64,000 bases of DNA from an uncultured Spirochaetaceae bacterium (lineage in GTDB: Bacteria; Spirochaetota; Spirochaetia; Sphaerochaetales; Sphaerochaetaceae). Shown in pieces: positions 17,952 to 27,402 of the stretch. A program made the position numbers and the translations under genes. The stretch spans positions 1 to 64,000 of the forward strand of contig CALXYL010000011.1 of assembly GCA_944392985.1 (NCBI GenBank). The letters run 5' to 3'. Position 1 is the stretch's first letter, and every line of letters begins with the position of its first letter. The notes below the pieces were generated by a model. That model did no database searches, was not told where the DNA came from, and saw only the letters and a program-made list of their open reading frames with translations.

Positions 17952-18845
17952 ATGAGACGGACAGCATTGAACCCGCGGATGCGCCGTGAGCGGCGGGAAG
18001 GCTATATCCTTATAGCACCAGTATGTATCCACATATTCATCTTTGTGATCATCCCGATTGTCTACGCATTCATCCTTAGTTTCCAGGAATGGAACATGCT
18101 CAGCCCTGACAAGGATTTCGTCGGGCTTGGCAATTATGAGCGTATGTTTTCGGATTCCGTATTCTTCCTGTCTATTAAGAATACGCTATGGTACACCGTC
18201 TGGTCCGTTCCATTCTGCCTCGTTCTATCATTGCTTCTCGCTGTCGCAATGAAGCGGCGGTCAGCAGTGAACAGCTTTCTCCGTACCTGCTTCTTCCTCC
18301 CTGTTATTGTCTCGCTTGTCGTTACATCCGTTGTATTCACATGGCTTTTCGACCCGATGATAGGGCTTGTGAACTACTATCTGGGGAAGATCGGCATCGG
18401 GCCTCTTGTGTGGCTGTCCGATCCCGATCTTGCGCTTCCCACGCTTGTGATCGTCTCGATCTGGAAGAGCCTTGGCTACAACATGGTCATCTTCCTAGCT
18501 GGAATACAGTCGATACCGGATGTTTACTATGAGGCGTCACGCATAGATGGTGCCAATGGCGTTCAGCAGTTCTTTGATATCACTCTTCCGCTGCTGAAAC
18601 CGACAACTCTTTTTGTCCTGATAATGTCCGTCATGAGCTCATTCCAGGTATTCGATCAGGTATATCTGATGACGAGCGGTGGGCCTGTGAACAGAACGAA
18701 GGTGATTGTCTTCTACATCTATGAGACAGCTTTCTACTTCTTCGATATGGGATACGCATCCGCGCTTTCCTTCGTGCTGTTCCTGATGATCCTGCTCCTG
18801 ACGATCATACAGTTCAGATGCTTCTCGCTTCGGGATGATAGATAG
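17952..18845 (+). CDS. Sugar ABC transporter permease (MalF/UgpA-type)
   Basis: Inner-membrane permease of 297 residues with six helices. It has the N-terminal segment ILIAPVCIHIFIFVIIPIVYAF and the coupling loop YYEASRIDGANGVQQFFDITLPLLKP (EAA motif), typical of the MalF/UgpA group. Start ATG 17952 follows GGGAGGAAGG; an earlier ATG at 17913 has no RBS. Together with the next gene it forms the channel; no ATPase is encoded in this operon. Confidence 0.93.
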   Translation: MRRTALNPRMRRERREGYILIAPVCIHIFIFVIIPIVYAFILSFQEWNMLSPDKDFVGLGNYERMFSDSVFFLSIKNTLWYTVWSVPFCLVLSLLLAVAMKRRSAVNSFLRTCFFLPVIVSLVVTSVVFTWLFDPMIGLVNYYLGKIGIGPLVWLSDPDLALPTLVIVSIWKSLGYNMVIFLAGIQSIPDVYYEASRIDGANGVQQFFDITLPLLKPTTLFVLIMSVMSSFQVFDQVYLMTSGGPVNRTKVIVFYIYETAFYFFDMGYASALSFVLFLMILLLTIIQFRCFSLRDDR

Positions 18846-18856
18846 GAGGCAAGGCA

Positions 18857-19702
18857 ATGGCACATAGAAGGATCAGGCTTTCGATTATACTGCTTTACAT
18901 AATACTGTTTGCATTGGCATTCACGATGCTTCTTCCTTTCCTCTGGATGCTGAGCACATCATTCAAGCTCGACTCAGAGGTGATGAAGTATCCGCCGGTA
19001 TGGTTCCCGGAGCATTTCACATTCGATTCATACGCAACAGTGTGGAGTGTCGTTCCTTTCGGCAGATTCTTCATCAACAGCGTTTTCATCGCATGCGTCG
19101 TGACCTTCTCCCAGCTGCTGTTCGATTCGCTCGCAGCATATGGTTTCGTCAGGAAGCGTTTTCCGGGGCGGGAAGTGATCTTCATGATCCTCCTTTCCAC
19201 GATGATGATTCCGCGGCAGGTCACCATGATACCTCTCTTCATAATGATGAAGGGAATGCCGGGCGGCACAAATGGCTGGATCGATACATATAAAGGCATC
19301 ATCGTTCCAGGACTTACCGGTGCATATGGAGTATTCCTGATGCGGCAGTATATGAAATCCCTGCCTGTAGAGCTGGAGGAAGCAGCGATGATCGATGGCT
19401 ACTCCACTTGGCGGATATTCTTCAGCATAGTCATGCCTCTCTGCCGTACTGCGCTCGTCTCCCTTGGGATATTCACATTCCTTGGAAGCTGGAATGACTT
19501 CATGTGGCCCCTGATCGTCACGACGGATGTTGATCTCCGCACCTTGCCTCTAGGCATTGCGTTCTTCCAGGGGCAGTACATCATCCGCTGGAATCTCATA
19601 ATGGCCGCCTCCGCGATTGCGACGCTGCCTATCGCCCTTGTCTATTTCTTCTTCCAGCGGGAATTCGTAAGTGGAATAGCCCTGTCTGGAATCAAGGAGT
19701 GA
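18857..19702 (+). CDS. Sugar ABC transporter permease (MalG/UgpE-type)
   Basis: Inner-membrane permease of 281 residues. LPFLWMLSTSFK near the N-terminus and the EAA loop ELEEAAMIDGYSTWRIFFSIVMPLCRT identify the MalG group. GGAGG lies nine bases before the ATG. The stop is three bases before the next gene start. The partner ATPase is probably the shared MsmK-like protein encoded at 38020-39114. Confidence 0.93.
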   Translation: MAHRRIRLSIILLYIILFALAFTMLLPFLWMLSTSFKLDSEVMKYPPVWFPEHFTFDSYATVWSVVPFGRFFINSVFIACVVTFSQLLFDSLAAYGFVRKRFPGREVIFMILLSTMMIPRQVTMIPLFIMMKGMPGGTNGWIDTYKGIIVPGLTGAYGVFLMRQYMKSLPVELEEAAMIDGYSTWRIFFSIVMPLCRTALVSLGIFTFLGSWNDFMWPLIVTTDVDLRTLPLGIAFFQGQYIIRWNLIMAASAIATLPIALVYFFFQREFVSGIALSGIKE

Positions 19703-19704
19703 AT

Positions 19705-20637
19705 ATGCTTGAATGGAAAAGAGAGAAGGATGTCCTGATCCCTACAGTGCCGGGTACATGGAAATCCAGGTATACGGCAAATGCGGATTTCCTGGATTTC
19801 AACGGGCAGTATCTCATGTATTACAGAGGTACTGATGATCATCATGACAGAGTGGGGGTGATGACCTGTCCGCATAGCAGTTTCGATGGTATCCACTGGG
19901 AGGATTATCCGAATAACCCCATCATTGATGTCGGAGCACCCGGCTCCTTCGATTCGGAGAACATCCTCGACCCATCCGCCGTTGTCTTCAATGGCCGTGT
20001 ATTCCTTTATTATTCCGCGATAGGCAGGACCTCTTCCACTATAGGCCTGGCTGTCTCCGATGATGGTTTCCGCTTCATCAAGCATGGTTCACCTCTGCTG
20101 GATGGACGATGCCCGGAAATCGTGCTTGGCAGTGACTCGCGTCTCCATCTCTTCTTCGTGAGGGTGACGGATGGCAAGGGCTATTGCATATACCATGCTG
20201 TGTCGGATGATGGTATTTCGTTTGAAATAGGGGAGTCTCCTGTCCTGTCGGTGGGGAGGCCTGGCGAATGGGATTCCTATTCGGTAACCACTCCACGCAT
20301 CTTCCTGGATAGGGGACTGTACTACATGGTCTACGCCGGCGATGACGCTACGCTGGATGATTCCTGGCGCTTCGGCCTTGCTGTGTCGCACGATCTCGTG
20401 AACTGGGAGAAATATACCGCGAACCCGATTTTCTCGAAAGGAGAATACGGGGACTGGGATGATTCGAATATATGGTTCGGCACTGTTGAGCATGTCGCAG
20501 GCCGGTACTGGATGTGGTATGAGGGCTGCAATCATCGCCGTGGGTTCGATGATTTCATAAGCGTTGTCGGTACAGCCTCGACCGAGGCTCCGTATTTCTT
20601 CATTGATCCTGAAGGGGAAGGAAAGGAGAGTATCTGA
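19705..20637 (+). CDS. Five-bladed beta-propeller glycosidase (GH43/GH130-like), copy 1
   Basis: Predicted glycoside hydrolase of 310 residues without signal peptide, so probably cytoplasmic. Repeated blade motifs such as FLDFNGQYLMYYRG, VFNGRVFLYYSA, LHLFFVRVTD and GLYYMVYAGD alternate with SDDG turns, the pattern of the GH32/43/130 propeller clans. The conserved Asp in DPSAVVF and Glu in RCPEIVLG could be catalytic. The exact family is not settled from sequence alone. AAGGAG at 19694-19699 supports ATG 19705. Overlaps the next, related gene by one base. Confidence 0.7.
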   Translation: MLEWKREKDVLIPTVPGTWKSRYTANADFLDFNGQYLMYYRGTDDHHDRVGVMTCPHSSFDGIHWEDYPNNPIIDVGAPGSFDSENILDPSAVVFNGRVFLYYSAIGRTSSTIGLAVSDDGFRFIKHGSPLLDGRCPEIVLGSDSRLHLFFVRVTDGKGYCIYHAVSDDGISFEIGESPVLSVGRPGEWDSYSVTTPRIFLDRGLYYMVYAGDDATLDDSWRFGLAVSHDLVNWEKYTANPIFSKGEYGDWDDSNIWFGTVEHVAGRYWMWYEGCNHRRGFDDFISVVGTASTEAPYFFIDPEGEGKESI

Positions 20638-21605
20638 TGTATGTCTATGATGCGTTGAGGCTTGGCTGCTATGCAGGCTGGAGACGGTATGAAGGGAATC
20701 CCGTCATCGGCAATGAGCTTGGTGAGTGCTTTGATGTCTTTGTCCTTCCTGACAAGGAGGGATACAGGATGTACTTCTCATGGCGGTCAAGGAAATCCAT
20801 AGCTGTGTCATTCAGCAAGGATGGCTTTTCATGGGATCCTCCTCGCATAGTGCTTGCGCCAGAGGCATCTACCGGGTGGGAGGATGATGTCAATCGTATG
20901 TGCCTTCTGAAAAAGGACGGCAGATACCATATGTGGTATTCGGGGCAGACGCAGGGTAGCCTTCGCGACAACTCCGGAACATCCCGCCTCGGGTACGCTG
21001 TGAGCGATGATGGTCTGGAATGGGAGAGATACAGTACCAGACCTGTATTTGAAGCTGAGAGTGAGTGGGAACATCAATCCGTAATGTGCCCCCACGTGCT
21101 GTGGGACGAGGAGGCTGGCATATACCGCATGTATTATTCCGCTGGAGGGTGGTTTGAGCCTGATGCCATCGGGTATGCCGAAAGCAGCGATGGAATCAGC
21201 TGGAAGCGGAAGCCGGAGCCGATCTTCTGGCCTGTCTACAAGAATCTATGGGAACGTGAAAGGACAACAGCATGCCAGGTCCTGCGCCATGGTGACTGGT
21301 ATTACATGTTCTATATAGGATTCGAGGATGTGCACAAGGCGAGAGTCTGTTTTGCCAGATCGCGCAATGGCATTGATGGATGGGAGAGGCACCCGCTCAA
21401 TCCCATCATCTGTCCAGGAGAGGCTTCCGCCTGGGACTGTGAGGCAATGTACAAGCCATTCCTTGTCTATGAGAAGGAGAACCGCAGGTGGCTCATGTGG
21501 GTCAACGGCAGGCGGGCCTTCATCGAGCAGATCGGCGTCATGATCCACGACGGCGAGGATCTCGGCTTCGATGATCCGATTCCGAAAACAAGGTTTGAAA
21601 GATGA
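20637..21605 (+). CDS. Five-bladed beta-propeller glycosidase (GH43/GH130-like), copy 2
   Basis: Second propeller protein, 322 residues, in the same clan as the gene before. Blade motifs include EGYRMYFSWRS, DGRYHMWYSGQT, EAGIYRMYYSAGG, GDWYYMFYIGF and NRRWLMWVNGR, with SxDGxxW turns. No signal peptide. The ATG is in the stop of copy 1 (TGATG). The two copies are not close duplicates, so they probably act on different linkages of one oligosaccharide. Confidence 0.7.
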   Translation: MYVYDALRLGCYAGWRRYEGNPVIGNELGECFDVFVLPDKEGYRMYFSWRSRKSIAVSFSKDGFSWDPPRIVLAPEASTGWEDDVNRMCLLKKDGRYHMWYSGQTQGSLRDNSGTSRLGYAVSDDGLEWERYSTRPVFEAESEWEHQSVMCPHVLWDEEAGIYRMYYSAGGWFEPDAIGYAESSDGISWKRKPEPIFWPVYKNLWERERTTACQVLRHGDWYYMFYIGFEDVHKARVCFARSRNGIDGWERHPLNPIICPGEASAWDCEAMYKPFLVYEKENRRWLMWVNGRRAFIEQIGVMIHDGEDLGFDDPIPKTRFER

Positions 21606-23488
21606 GTGCTCGGCATTTCTCCGGTATTCCCTGCGGTTCTGTCCTTCCTTTAGGATGGTACCGGTGCCTTCTTGATCTGCAGAACCACCACAATACAGGC
21701 CGGATTGATTCCGTGTGGCCTGATCTTGGGGAGGATTCCGGCTGGCTTGGCGGCAGTGGCGAGCATTGGGAGCGAGGGCCATATTATCTGGATGGACTTG
21801 TTCCTCTTGCCGTTCTTGAGGAGGATCCTCTTCTTGTATCCAAAGCCCGCAAGTGGGTTGACTGCATCATAAGCAGCCAGCGTCCTGATGGTGATTTCGG
21901 TCCTGCCGAATGCTCTGATATCTGGCCGAAGATGGTAGCTGTCAAGGCAATATGGCAGGCTTGGGAGGCCTGGAAGGATGAGAGGATCCCGGAGTTCCTG
22001 CACAGCTTCATCATGTATCTTGATTCATATATCGGAGACGAGAGGATGACAGGATGGGCGTATGCGAGAGGGTATGAGCTTATCCTTTTCCTGTATTGGT
22101 ACTGCAGTTCCGATATATGCTCTTTCAGTGAGGAATGGATCATTTCACTTGGAAAGCGGATACGCAGGGCGACCTTCCCATGGACAGCCGCATTCAACGC
22201 CTTCCGTTTCAAGGATCCTGTATGGTTCTACCATGAGTGGCAGCTGGACTGCAGCGATCCTGTGGGGAGGATCGATGAGGACTGGTTCATTGAAACACAT
22301 GCGGTGAATGTCTCCATGGCCCTGAAATGCTTTGTCCTGGATGACTGGCTGGATGGTACCCATCTGAAGGGAGAGAGGCTTTGCAAGGCACTGGCGGAAC
22401 TGGAGGGATTCCATGGTTCCGGTGATGGGATCTGGACGGGATCGGAGCATCTTGCTGGAGCTTCTCCCAGCCAGGGGGTTGAATTGTGTTCCATTGTCGA
22501 GATGCTGTTCTCCCTGGAGCAGTCAATGACTGATTTCCCCGAGGACTCGTGGATAGCAGATCACATCGAGAAGGTCGCGTTCAATGCCCTGCCGGTCTCT
22601 TTCAGCTACGACATGTCTGTTCACCAGTACCTGCATCAGGCTAATCAGATATCGGCAACAATCGCTCGCCGCAAGTGGTACAACAATGGCGATGATTCGA
22701 ACATCTTCGGTCTGGAGCCGAATTTCGGATGCTGTACAGCCAATCTGCATCAGGGGTTTCCTAAACTTGCCTCATCAGCCTGGTTTGCTTCAGGAAATGA
22801 GATCCATTCAGGAATCTATATCCCATGCAGGACAACGATTCCAACAGCCGAGGGGAATGAGATCATGATAGAGGAGGATGGGGGCTATCCATTCTCTGAG
22901 AGCATAAGGCTGGGGATTGAGGCGACGAAGCCTGCCTTTCTTGGATTACGGCTTCGGATACCTGGTTGGTGCAGAGCGGCTGCATGCACAGTCAATGGAC
23001 ATCGTATTGAGCAGGAAAACGGATGCTTCTGCATTGACAAGGTATGGCAGACAGGTGACCGTATCGAGCTAAGGTTCCCCTTTGAGCTTCATCAGCATGT
23101 TCTTTCCTGCGGAGGAATGAGCATATATGCCGGGCCTCTGCAGCTCTGCCTGCCGCTGGAGGAGAACTGGAATCCTCTCTGTGTCCATGGCAGCTTCCAG
23201 GATTACGAGGTCACTACAGACAGCGTGTGGGATTATGCCATAAGGAGCCTTGATGGATCTGCTGTCACATTTGAGAAGGGTTCTGCAGTTTATCCTAAGC
23301 TGGAGTACCCGGTTGTGGAGGCGGCCCTTAGCCGGTGCCTGAATTGGCATGAGGAAATGAATTCCGCTGGAGAGATCCCCTTGGATCCCGTTCTGGCGGA
23401 GGAGACCAGGAAGGCTGTACTGAAGCCTTATTGCCTGTTCAGGCTTCATATCAGCGTCTTTCCATACAGGAGAGCAAAGGAGATCTGA
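21602..23488 (+). CDS. GH127-type beta-L-arabinofuranosidase family protein (DUF1680)
   Basis: Cytoplasmic glycosidase of 628 residues with an (alpha/alpha)6 barrel and C-terminal beta domain. The zinc/cysteine centre of GH127 is recognisable: Glu294 and Cys296 in VELCSIVEML, and Cys377-Cys378 in FGCCTANLHQGFPKL. In this family one Cys acts as nucleophile, as shown for the bifidobacterial enzyme HypBA1. GH127/146 members release beta-L-arabinofuranose; this subgroup may have another specificity. Start overlaps the preceding stop (ATGA). Confidence 0.82.
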   Translation: MSARHFSGIPCGSVLPLGWYRCLLDLQNHHNTGRIDSVWPDLGEDSGWLGGSGEHWERGPYYLDGLVPLAVLEEDPLLVSKARKWVDCIISSQRPDGDFGPAECSDIWPKMVAVKAIWQAWEAWKDERIPEFLHSFIMYLDSYIGDERMTGWAYARGYELILFLYWYCSSDICSFSEEWIISLGKRIRRATFPWTAAFNAFRFKDPVWFYHEWQLDCSDPVGRIDEDWFIETHAVNVSMALKCFVLDDWLDGTHLKGERLCKALAELEGFHGSGDGIWTGSEHLAGASPSQGVELCSIVEMLFSLEQSMTDFPEDSWIADHIEKVAFNALPVSFSYDMSVHQYLHQANQISATIARRKWYNNGDDSNIFGLEPNFGCCTANLHQGFPKLASSAWFASGNEIHSGIYIPCRTTIPTAEGNEIMIEEDGGYPFSESIRLGIEATKPAFLGLRLRIPGWCRAAACTVNGHRIEQENGCFCIDKVWQTGDRIELRFPFELHQHVLSCGGMSIYAGPLQLCLPLEENWNPLCVHGSFQDYEVTTDSVWDYAIRSLDGSAVTFEKGSAVYPKLEYPVVEAALSRCLNWHEEMNSAGEIPLDPVLAEETRKAVLKPYCLFRLHISVFPYRRAKEI

Positions 23489-25252
23489 ATGATGGAGTAT
23501 CCACGCCCGCAGTTTGAGAGGCAGGAATGGGTCAGTCTTGATGGTGAATGGACATACCACATCGTACGAAGGGCCTTTTTCCAGAATATGCAGAACGATA
23601 CTGAGGAGAATATATGCTCCTCGGGTTTCCCAGATAGGATCATTGTGCCTTTCGCTCCTGAGACAAAGCTGTCAGGTGCAGATGAGAAAGAGATCATACG
23701 CTGCGTTTTCTATCACAGGAAGATACAGATCCCATCAAAATGGAGCGGCAAGCGGATAATGCTCCATTTCGAGGCTGTGTTCTACCACGCTGAGATCTAT
23801 ATCAATGGCAAGCCTGTTGGTTTCCATGATGGTGGAAGCACTCCATTCGCTGTTGATATCACATCGCATGTCCATTGCGGACAGGAATATGATCTGGTCG
23901 TGAAGGCAACTGCGGATCTATCCGATGGAAGCATTCCCTCCGGAAAGCAGAGCAGCTTCATCCAGTCATATGCATGCTTCTACCAGAGAACGACGGGAAT
24001 ATGGCAATCCGTCTGGATGGAGCCTGTGGACAGATATTCCCTGAAGAGCGTGCGCATGGTCTGGAGTGAGGAGGACGGGAATCTGGTCATCACACCTGAG
24101 TATCTGGCCGAGGCTCCTGAAGGGCTCCTTTCCATCCGTGCTGTGCGTGGCGGAAGGGTATACCAGAGAACGGCGAAAACCAGGAGCGGGCTTCCTCTGG
24201 CTCTCCATATCGATCAGCCGGAACTATGGGAGCCAGGACATCCAAACCTCTATGATATTGAATTCACTGTTGCTGTCCGAGGGGAGGTAGTCGACAGGGT
24301 TTCCTCATATATCGGGCTCCGTACGGTTTCCATTGAAGGCGGATGCTTCCTTCTCAATGGGAAGAAGCTGTATCAGAGGCTTGTCCTTGATCAGGGCTTC
24401 TATCCCGAGAGCAACTGGACAGCTCCTTCTGATCAGTCTCTCGTTATGGATATAGAGCTTTCCATGAAAGCTGGTTTCAATGGCGCTAGACTCCATCAGA
24501 AGGTGTTCTCAGAACGATATCTTTATCATGCAGATCGTCTGGGATACCTGGTCTGGGGAGAAAGTCCATCGTGGGGACTGGATTACAATTCCCCGGGCCT
24601 GCCTGCAAGGAACTTCCTTTCCGAGTGGAGGGAGATAGTCGAGCGTGACATCAATCATCCATGCATAATCGTATGGACGCCGCTTAATGAGACGTATCTC
24701 AGGGCCTTCCCGCTTGTGCATTGCAGGCTTCATCAGGATGCATATGAGCTCACAAAGGCGATCGATCCTTCCCGGCCGGTAAACGATGCCAGCGGCTATA
24801 TCCACTGCAGGACGGATATATGGACAGTGCACCTATATGAGCAGGATCCAGAGAGGTTCGATTCCATCCTCACAAGCCCTGAGTCCGGGGTATATCGATG
24901 CTACCCTGAATCCGAGCCTCCATATGAGGGGCAGCCTTATTTCGTGGACGAGTTCGGCGGAATCAAATGGGATCCGGAGACCCAGGGGAGTGAAGGTCTT
25001 TCCTTCTCGCAGAATATGGATTCATGGGGATATGGCCAGTCTCCTCGCGACATTGAGGCATTCTATGCCCGTCTGGAAGGGCTTGTTGATGCATTGATCG
25101 CGAAGAGGCATGTATCCGGCTACTGCTACACTCAGCTGACTGATGTTGAACAGGAGAAGAACGGTCTGTACTACTATGATCGTTCAGTGAAGTTCGATAT
25201 GGATCGGATCCGCCGTATATTCAGCAGGAAGCCTGATTGGGCTGAAATCTGA
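23489..25252 (+). CDS. Glycoside hydrolase family 2 protein
   Basis: Retaining glycosidase of 587 residues: sugar-binding jelly roll (WVSLDGEWTYHI, INGKPVGFHDGG), immunoglobulin-like domain and TIM barrel. The acid/base is Glu401 in WTPLNETY and the nucleophile Glu488 in FVDEFGG. This could be a beta-galactosidase, glucuronidase or arabinopyranosidase; the sequence does not decide. No signal peptide. ATG 23489 follows AAAGGAG and lies directly after the GH127 stop; a second ATG at 23492 is possible. Last gene of the operon, convergent with the GH115 gene. Confidence 0.88.
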   Translation: MMEYPRPQFERQEWVSLDGEWTYHIVRRAFFQNMQNDTEENICSSGFPDRIIVPFAPETKLSGADEKEIIRCVFYHRKIQIPSKWSGKRIMLHFEAVFYHAEIYINGKPVGFHDGGSTPFAVDITSHVHCGQEYDLVVKATADLSDGSIPSGKQSSFIQSYACFYQRTTGIWQSVWMEPVDRYSLKSVRMVWSEEDGNLVITPEYLAEAPEGLLSIRAVRGGRVYQRTAKTRSGLPLALHIDQPELWEPGHPNLYDIEFTVAVRGEVVDRVSSYIGLRTVSIEGGCFLLNGKKLYQRLVLDQGFYPESNWTAPSDQSLVMDIELSMKAGFNGARLHQKVFSERYLYHADRLGYLVWGESPSWGLDYNSPGLPARNFLSEWREIVERDINHPCIIVWTPLNETYLRAFPLVHCRLHQDAYELTKAIDPSRPVNDASGYIHCRTDIWTVHLYEQDPERFDSILTSPESGVYRCYPESEPPYEGQPYFVDEFGGIKWDPETQGSEGLSFSQNMDSWGYGQSPRDIEAFYARLEGLVDALIAKRHVSGYCYTQLTDVEQEKNGLYYYDRSVKFDMDRIRRIFSRKPDWAEI

Positions 25253-25272
25253 AGCGGAAGGGCAGTTCAGGC

Positions 25273-27270
25273 TTAGACGCCTGTCCTGTCCTCCCTTTCC
25301 TTCCATCTGCTGTACAGCTCATAGCTGCTCATGCGCGGCTCATAGTTCGTTATAAGCGTCACGTCCCTGTCCTCATCGGAGTAGGTGAAGAGCCTGTGCC
25401 ATTGATAGAAATACGGCCCTTCTCCCAGGATCCTGATCCAGTCCATCAGCGCTTTCATCAGCCGGATCATGGAAGCAGTGTCTGTCAGCGCATCCCCGGA
25501 GTAGAATCCCTTCCATTTCCCAGCTTCCCATGAGCGGAGGACATCGGTAGCGGCAGCATAGCAGTCTGCGGCCTTGCCTGCATGGATGAAAGCCTCTGCC
25601 ATCCTCCCGCTCCGGAATGAGATGTATGAATCCGTGAATTCAAGCACTGCTTCGCATGCTTCTATATACCATCTGGCATAGGTGCCCAGCGTGTCCATGA
25701 GCAGCTTTGATGGGGAAGAGGAGATGATGCCGTCGAGAAGAGCCTCATAACGGGGGAGCGCCGCTCCAGCTTCTTCCCTGTAATGCGCCATCTGGTCATC
25801 AAGGGTGCTGCTGAAAGCGAATCCGTATTCATGCGTTCCTTCCCATTCGCTTCTCATCCAGGCTGCTGTGAGCATCCTGACAGGATAGGTGAGATACTGA
25901 TCGCCACCCCGGCTGTCACTGTATCTGCCGTATTGGATGGCGGCATCCGAATAGGCTTTGTAGAATGAGGCGACGCGTTCTGGATCATCGCTGAAGTACC
26001 TGGTCGCAAACTGCCTCAGCGCTTCATCATGATCGAGATTGCCGTTTTGCCAGAACATGCTGACAGCGTGGATTGCTGCGATATGTGGCCTGACATTGGA
26101 GACATTGAGGATGATCGCGGTCCTGATGCCGTGGATGTATGCGTTGTCCAGTTCTGATGCGATAGTCTCCATTGATACAGGTGTCGCCGTGATATGATTC
26201 GCCGCCTGGAGGTCATAGAACGAAGCATGGTAATACATCCCATTCGGCTGTTCTCTGTCCTCTTCCTTCGGAAGCGCAGGAATCCGTGGATCGCTGTCCC
26301 ATTCCCTTCGCGAAACCATCGCCCCATAGCCATTGTCCGCAAAGATCCTGATGGCTCCTTCCGGGATGTCCAGAAGCCCTTTCCTGTAGTAAAGAGCTGC
26401 TTCGCTGTATATATTGCAGCCGAACACAGGTGAGGGGACGTACCTCCTGACGATCTCTGCCTGCTTCGCCATTATCGAGGAGATGAGGGCGGCACGCTTC
26501 TCGTCTGTGTCATAGCGCGGATCATCCTTCCAGAAGGCCTTGTCTCCCTGACCACGGAAGCCGAGTGTCCATATGACCTTCATCTCCTTCTGCCTATCAA
26601 CAGCTTCTTCCCAGAGTTTCTCATAGAGTTCCGCATGGCTGTCATACGATGGCTCGATTCCAGGGAAAGCCCGGCTGAACATCTCTGCTCCCAGTGGTTC
26701 TGCATGGTGGTGGGTGATCCACAGTCCCATACGGGAGGCAATCGGGGCGAACTTCCTTGAGGATCTATCGGTTCCGGGTATCACAAGATTGCCTCCAAGC
26801 CTGATGAGAGCTTCGAATGCCATCTCCCACTGCTCTGTTTCCGAGCCATTCGGACGCCAGTGGAGGAAGAGGACTTCATCATTGATGAACCACCCGCGAT
26901 AACGGAATGCCTGCCTCTGACTTTCCGCGTGGGTGATAGGCAGTATCCTGTATGCCTCCTTGACGAAATCCTGATCGCACCAGTACCAGAGCGGTTTGAT
27001 GCCAAGGCCCAGCCTGCTTACCTCTGCAAGCGCATATATAACACCCAGCTCATCGGAAGTACGGATCATGAGGGTCGCCGCCGCACCATCCATTTCCCAC
27101 CCTTCGGCTTCTATCGTTCTGTCCTCTGTGATGCAGATCACCGTTTCCTTCCGTCCGGAAGAGAAGAGGGTGAATGACATATCACGGCGGAAGCGTTCAA
27201 TGGCTTCCATGATGGCCTCTGTTTCAGGAAACGAGAGGATGATCCTCGTGCTGCTGTTGATTTCAAACAT
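25273..27270 (-). CDS. GH115-type alpha-glucuronidase
   Basis: Predicted xylan alpha-1,2-glucuronidase of 665 residues. It shows the GH115 order: N-terminal alpha/beta domain (DELGVIYALAEVSRLGLGI), RYRGWFINDE (about 120-130), EALIRLGGNLVIPGTD and MGLWITHHHAEPL, the equivalent of the usual HHEPM block. Characterised GH115 enzymes are generally longer (around 800-950 residues) and have a C-terminal beta domain, which is missing here. GGAGGG lies about ten bases before ATG 27270. No signal peptide, so short acidic oligosaccharides would be debranched inside the cell. Confidence 0.83.
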   Translation of the reverse strand: MFEINSSTRIILSFPETEAIMEAIERFRRDMSFTLFSSGRKETVICITEDRTIEAEGWEMDGAAATLMIRTSDELGVIYALAEVSRLGLGIKPLWYWCDQDFVKEAYRILPITHAESQRQAFRYRGWFINDEVLFLHWRPNGSETEQWEMAFEALIRLGGNLVIPGTDRSSRKFAPIASRMGLWITHHHAEPLGAEMFSRAFPGIEPSYDSHAELYEKLWEEAVDRQKEMKVIWTLGFRGQGDKAFWKDDPRYDTDEKRAALISSIMAKQAEIVRRYVPSPVFGCNIYSEAALYYRKGLLDIPEGAIRIFADNGYGAMVSRREWDSDPRIPALPKEEDREQPNGMYYHASFYDLQAANHITATPVSMETIASELDNAYIHGIRTAIILNVSNVRPHIAAIHAVSMFWQNGNLDHDEALRQFATRYFSDDPERVASFYKAYSDAAIQYGRYSDSRGGDQYLTYPVRMLTAAWMRSEWEGTHEYGFAFSSTLDDQMAHYREEAGAALPRYEALLDGIISSSPSKLLMDTLGTYARWYIEACEAVLEFTDSYISFRSGRMAEAFIHAGKAADCYAAATDVLRSWEAGKWKGFYSGDALTDTASMIRLMKALMDWIRILGEGPYFYQWHRLFTYSDEDRDVTLITNYEPRMSSYELYSRWKEREDRTGV

Positions 27271-27347
27271 GATTCATTTTCCCTCCAGAGCCTTTATCCG
27301 GCAAGAGGCAGGAACGGAAAACCGGTCAGCGGGGTATGTGATGAGGA

Positions 27348-27381
27348 GAAAAGAAAAGCCATCGGACGGCTGCCGATGGCT
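27348..27381 (-). terminator. Intrinsic terminator of amino acid binding-protein gene
   Basis: Read leftward: AGCCATCGG, 7-nt loop, CCGATGGCT, then TTTTCTTTT. Perfect 9-bp stem, 22 bp after the stop codon of the binding-protein gene; it separates that gene from GH115. Confidence 0.85.
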
Positions 27382-27402
27382 CTGATGATTGGCTCTGAAG
27401 CC

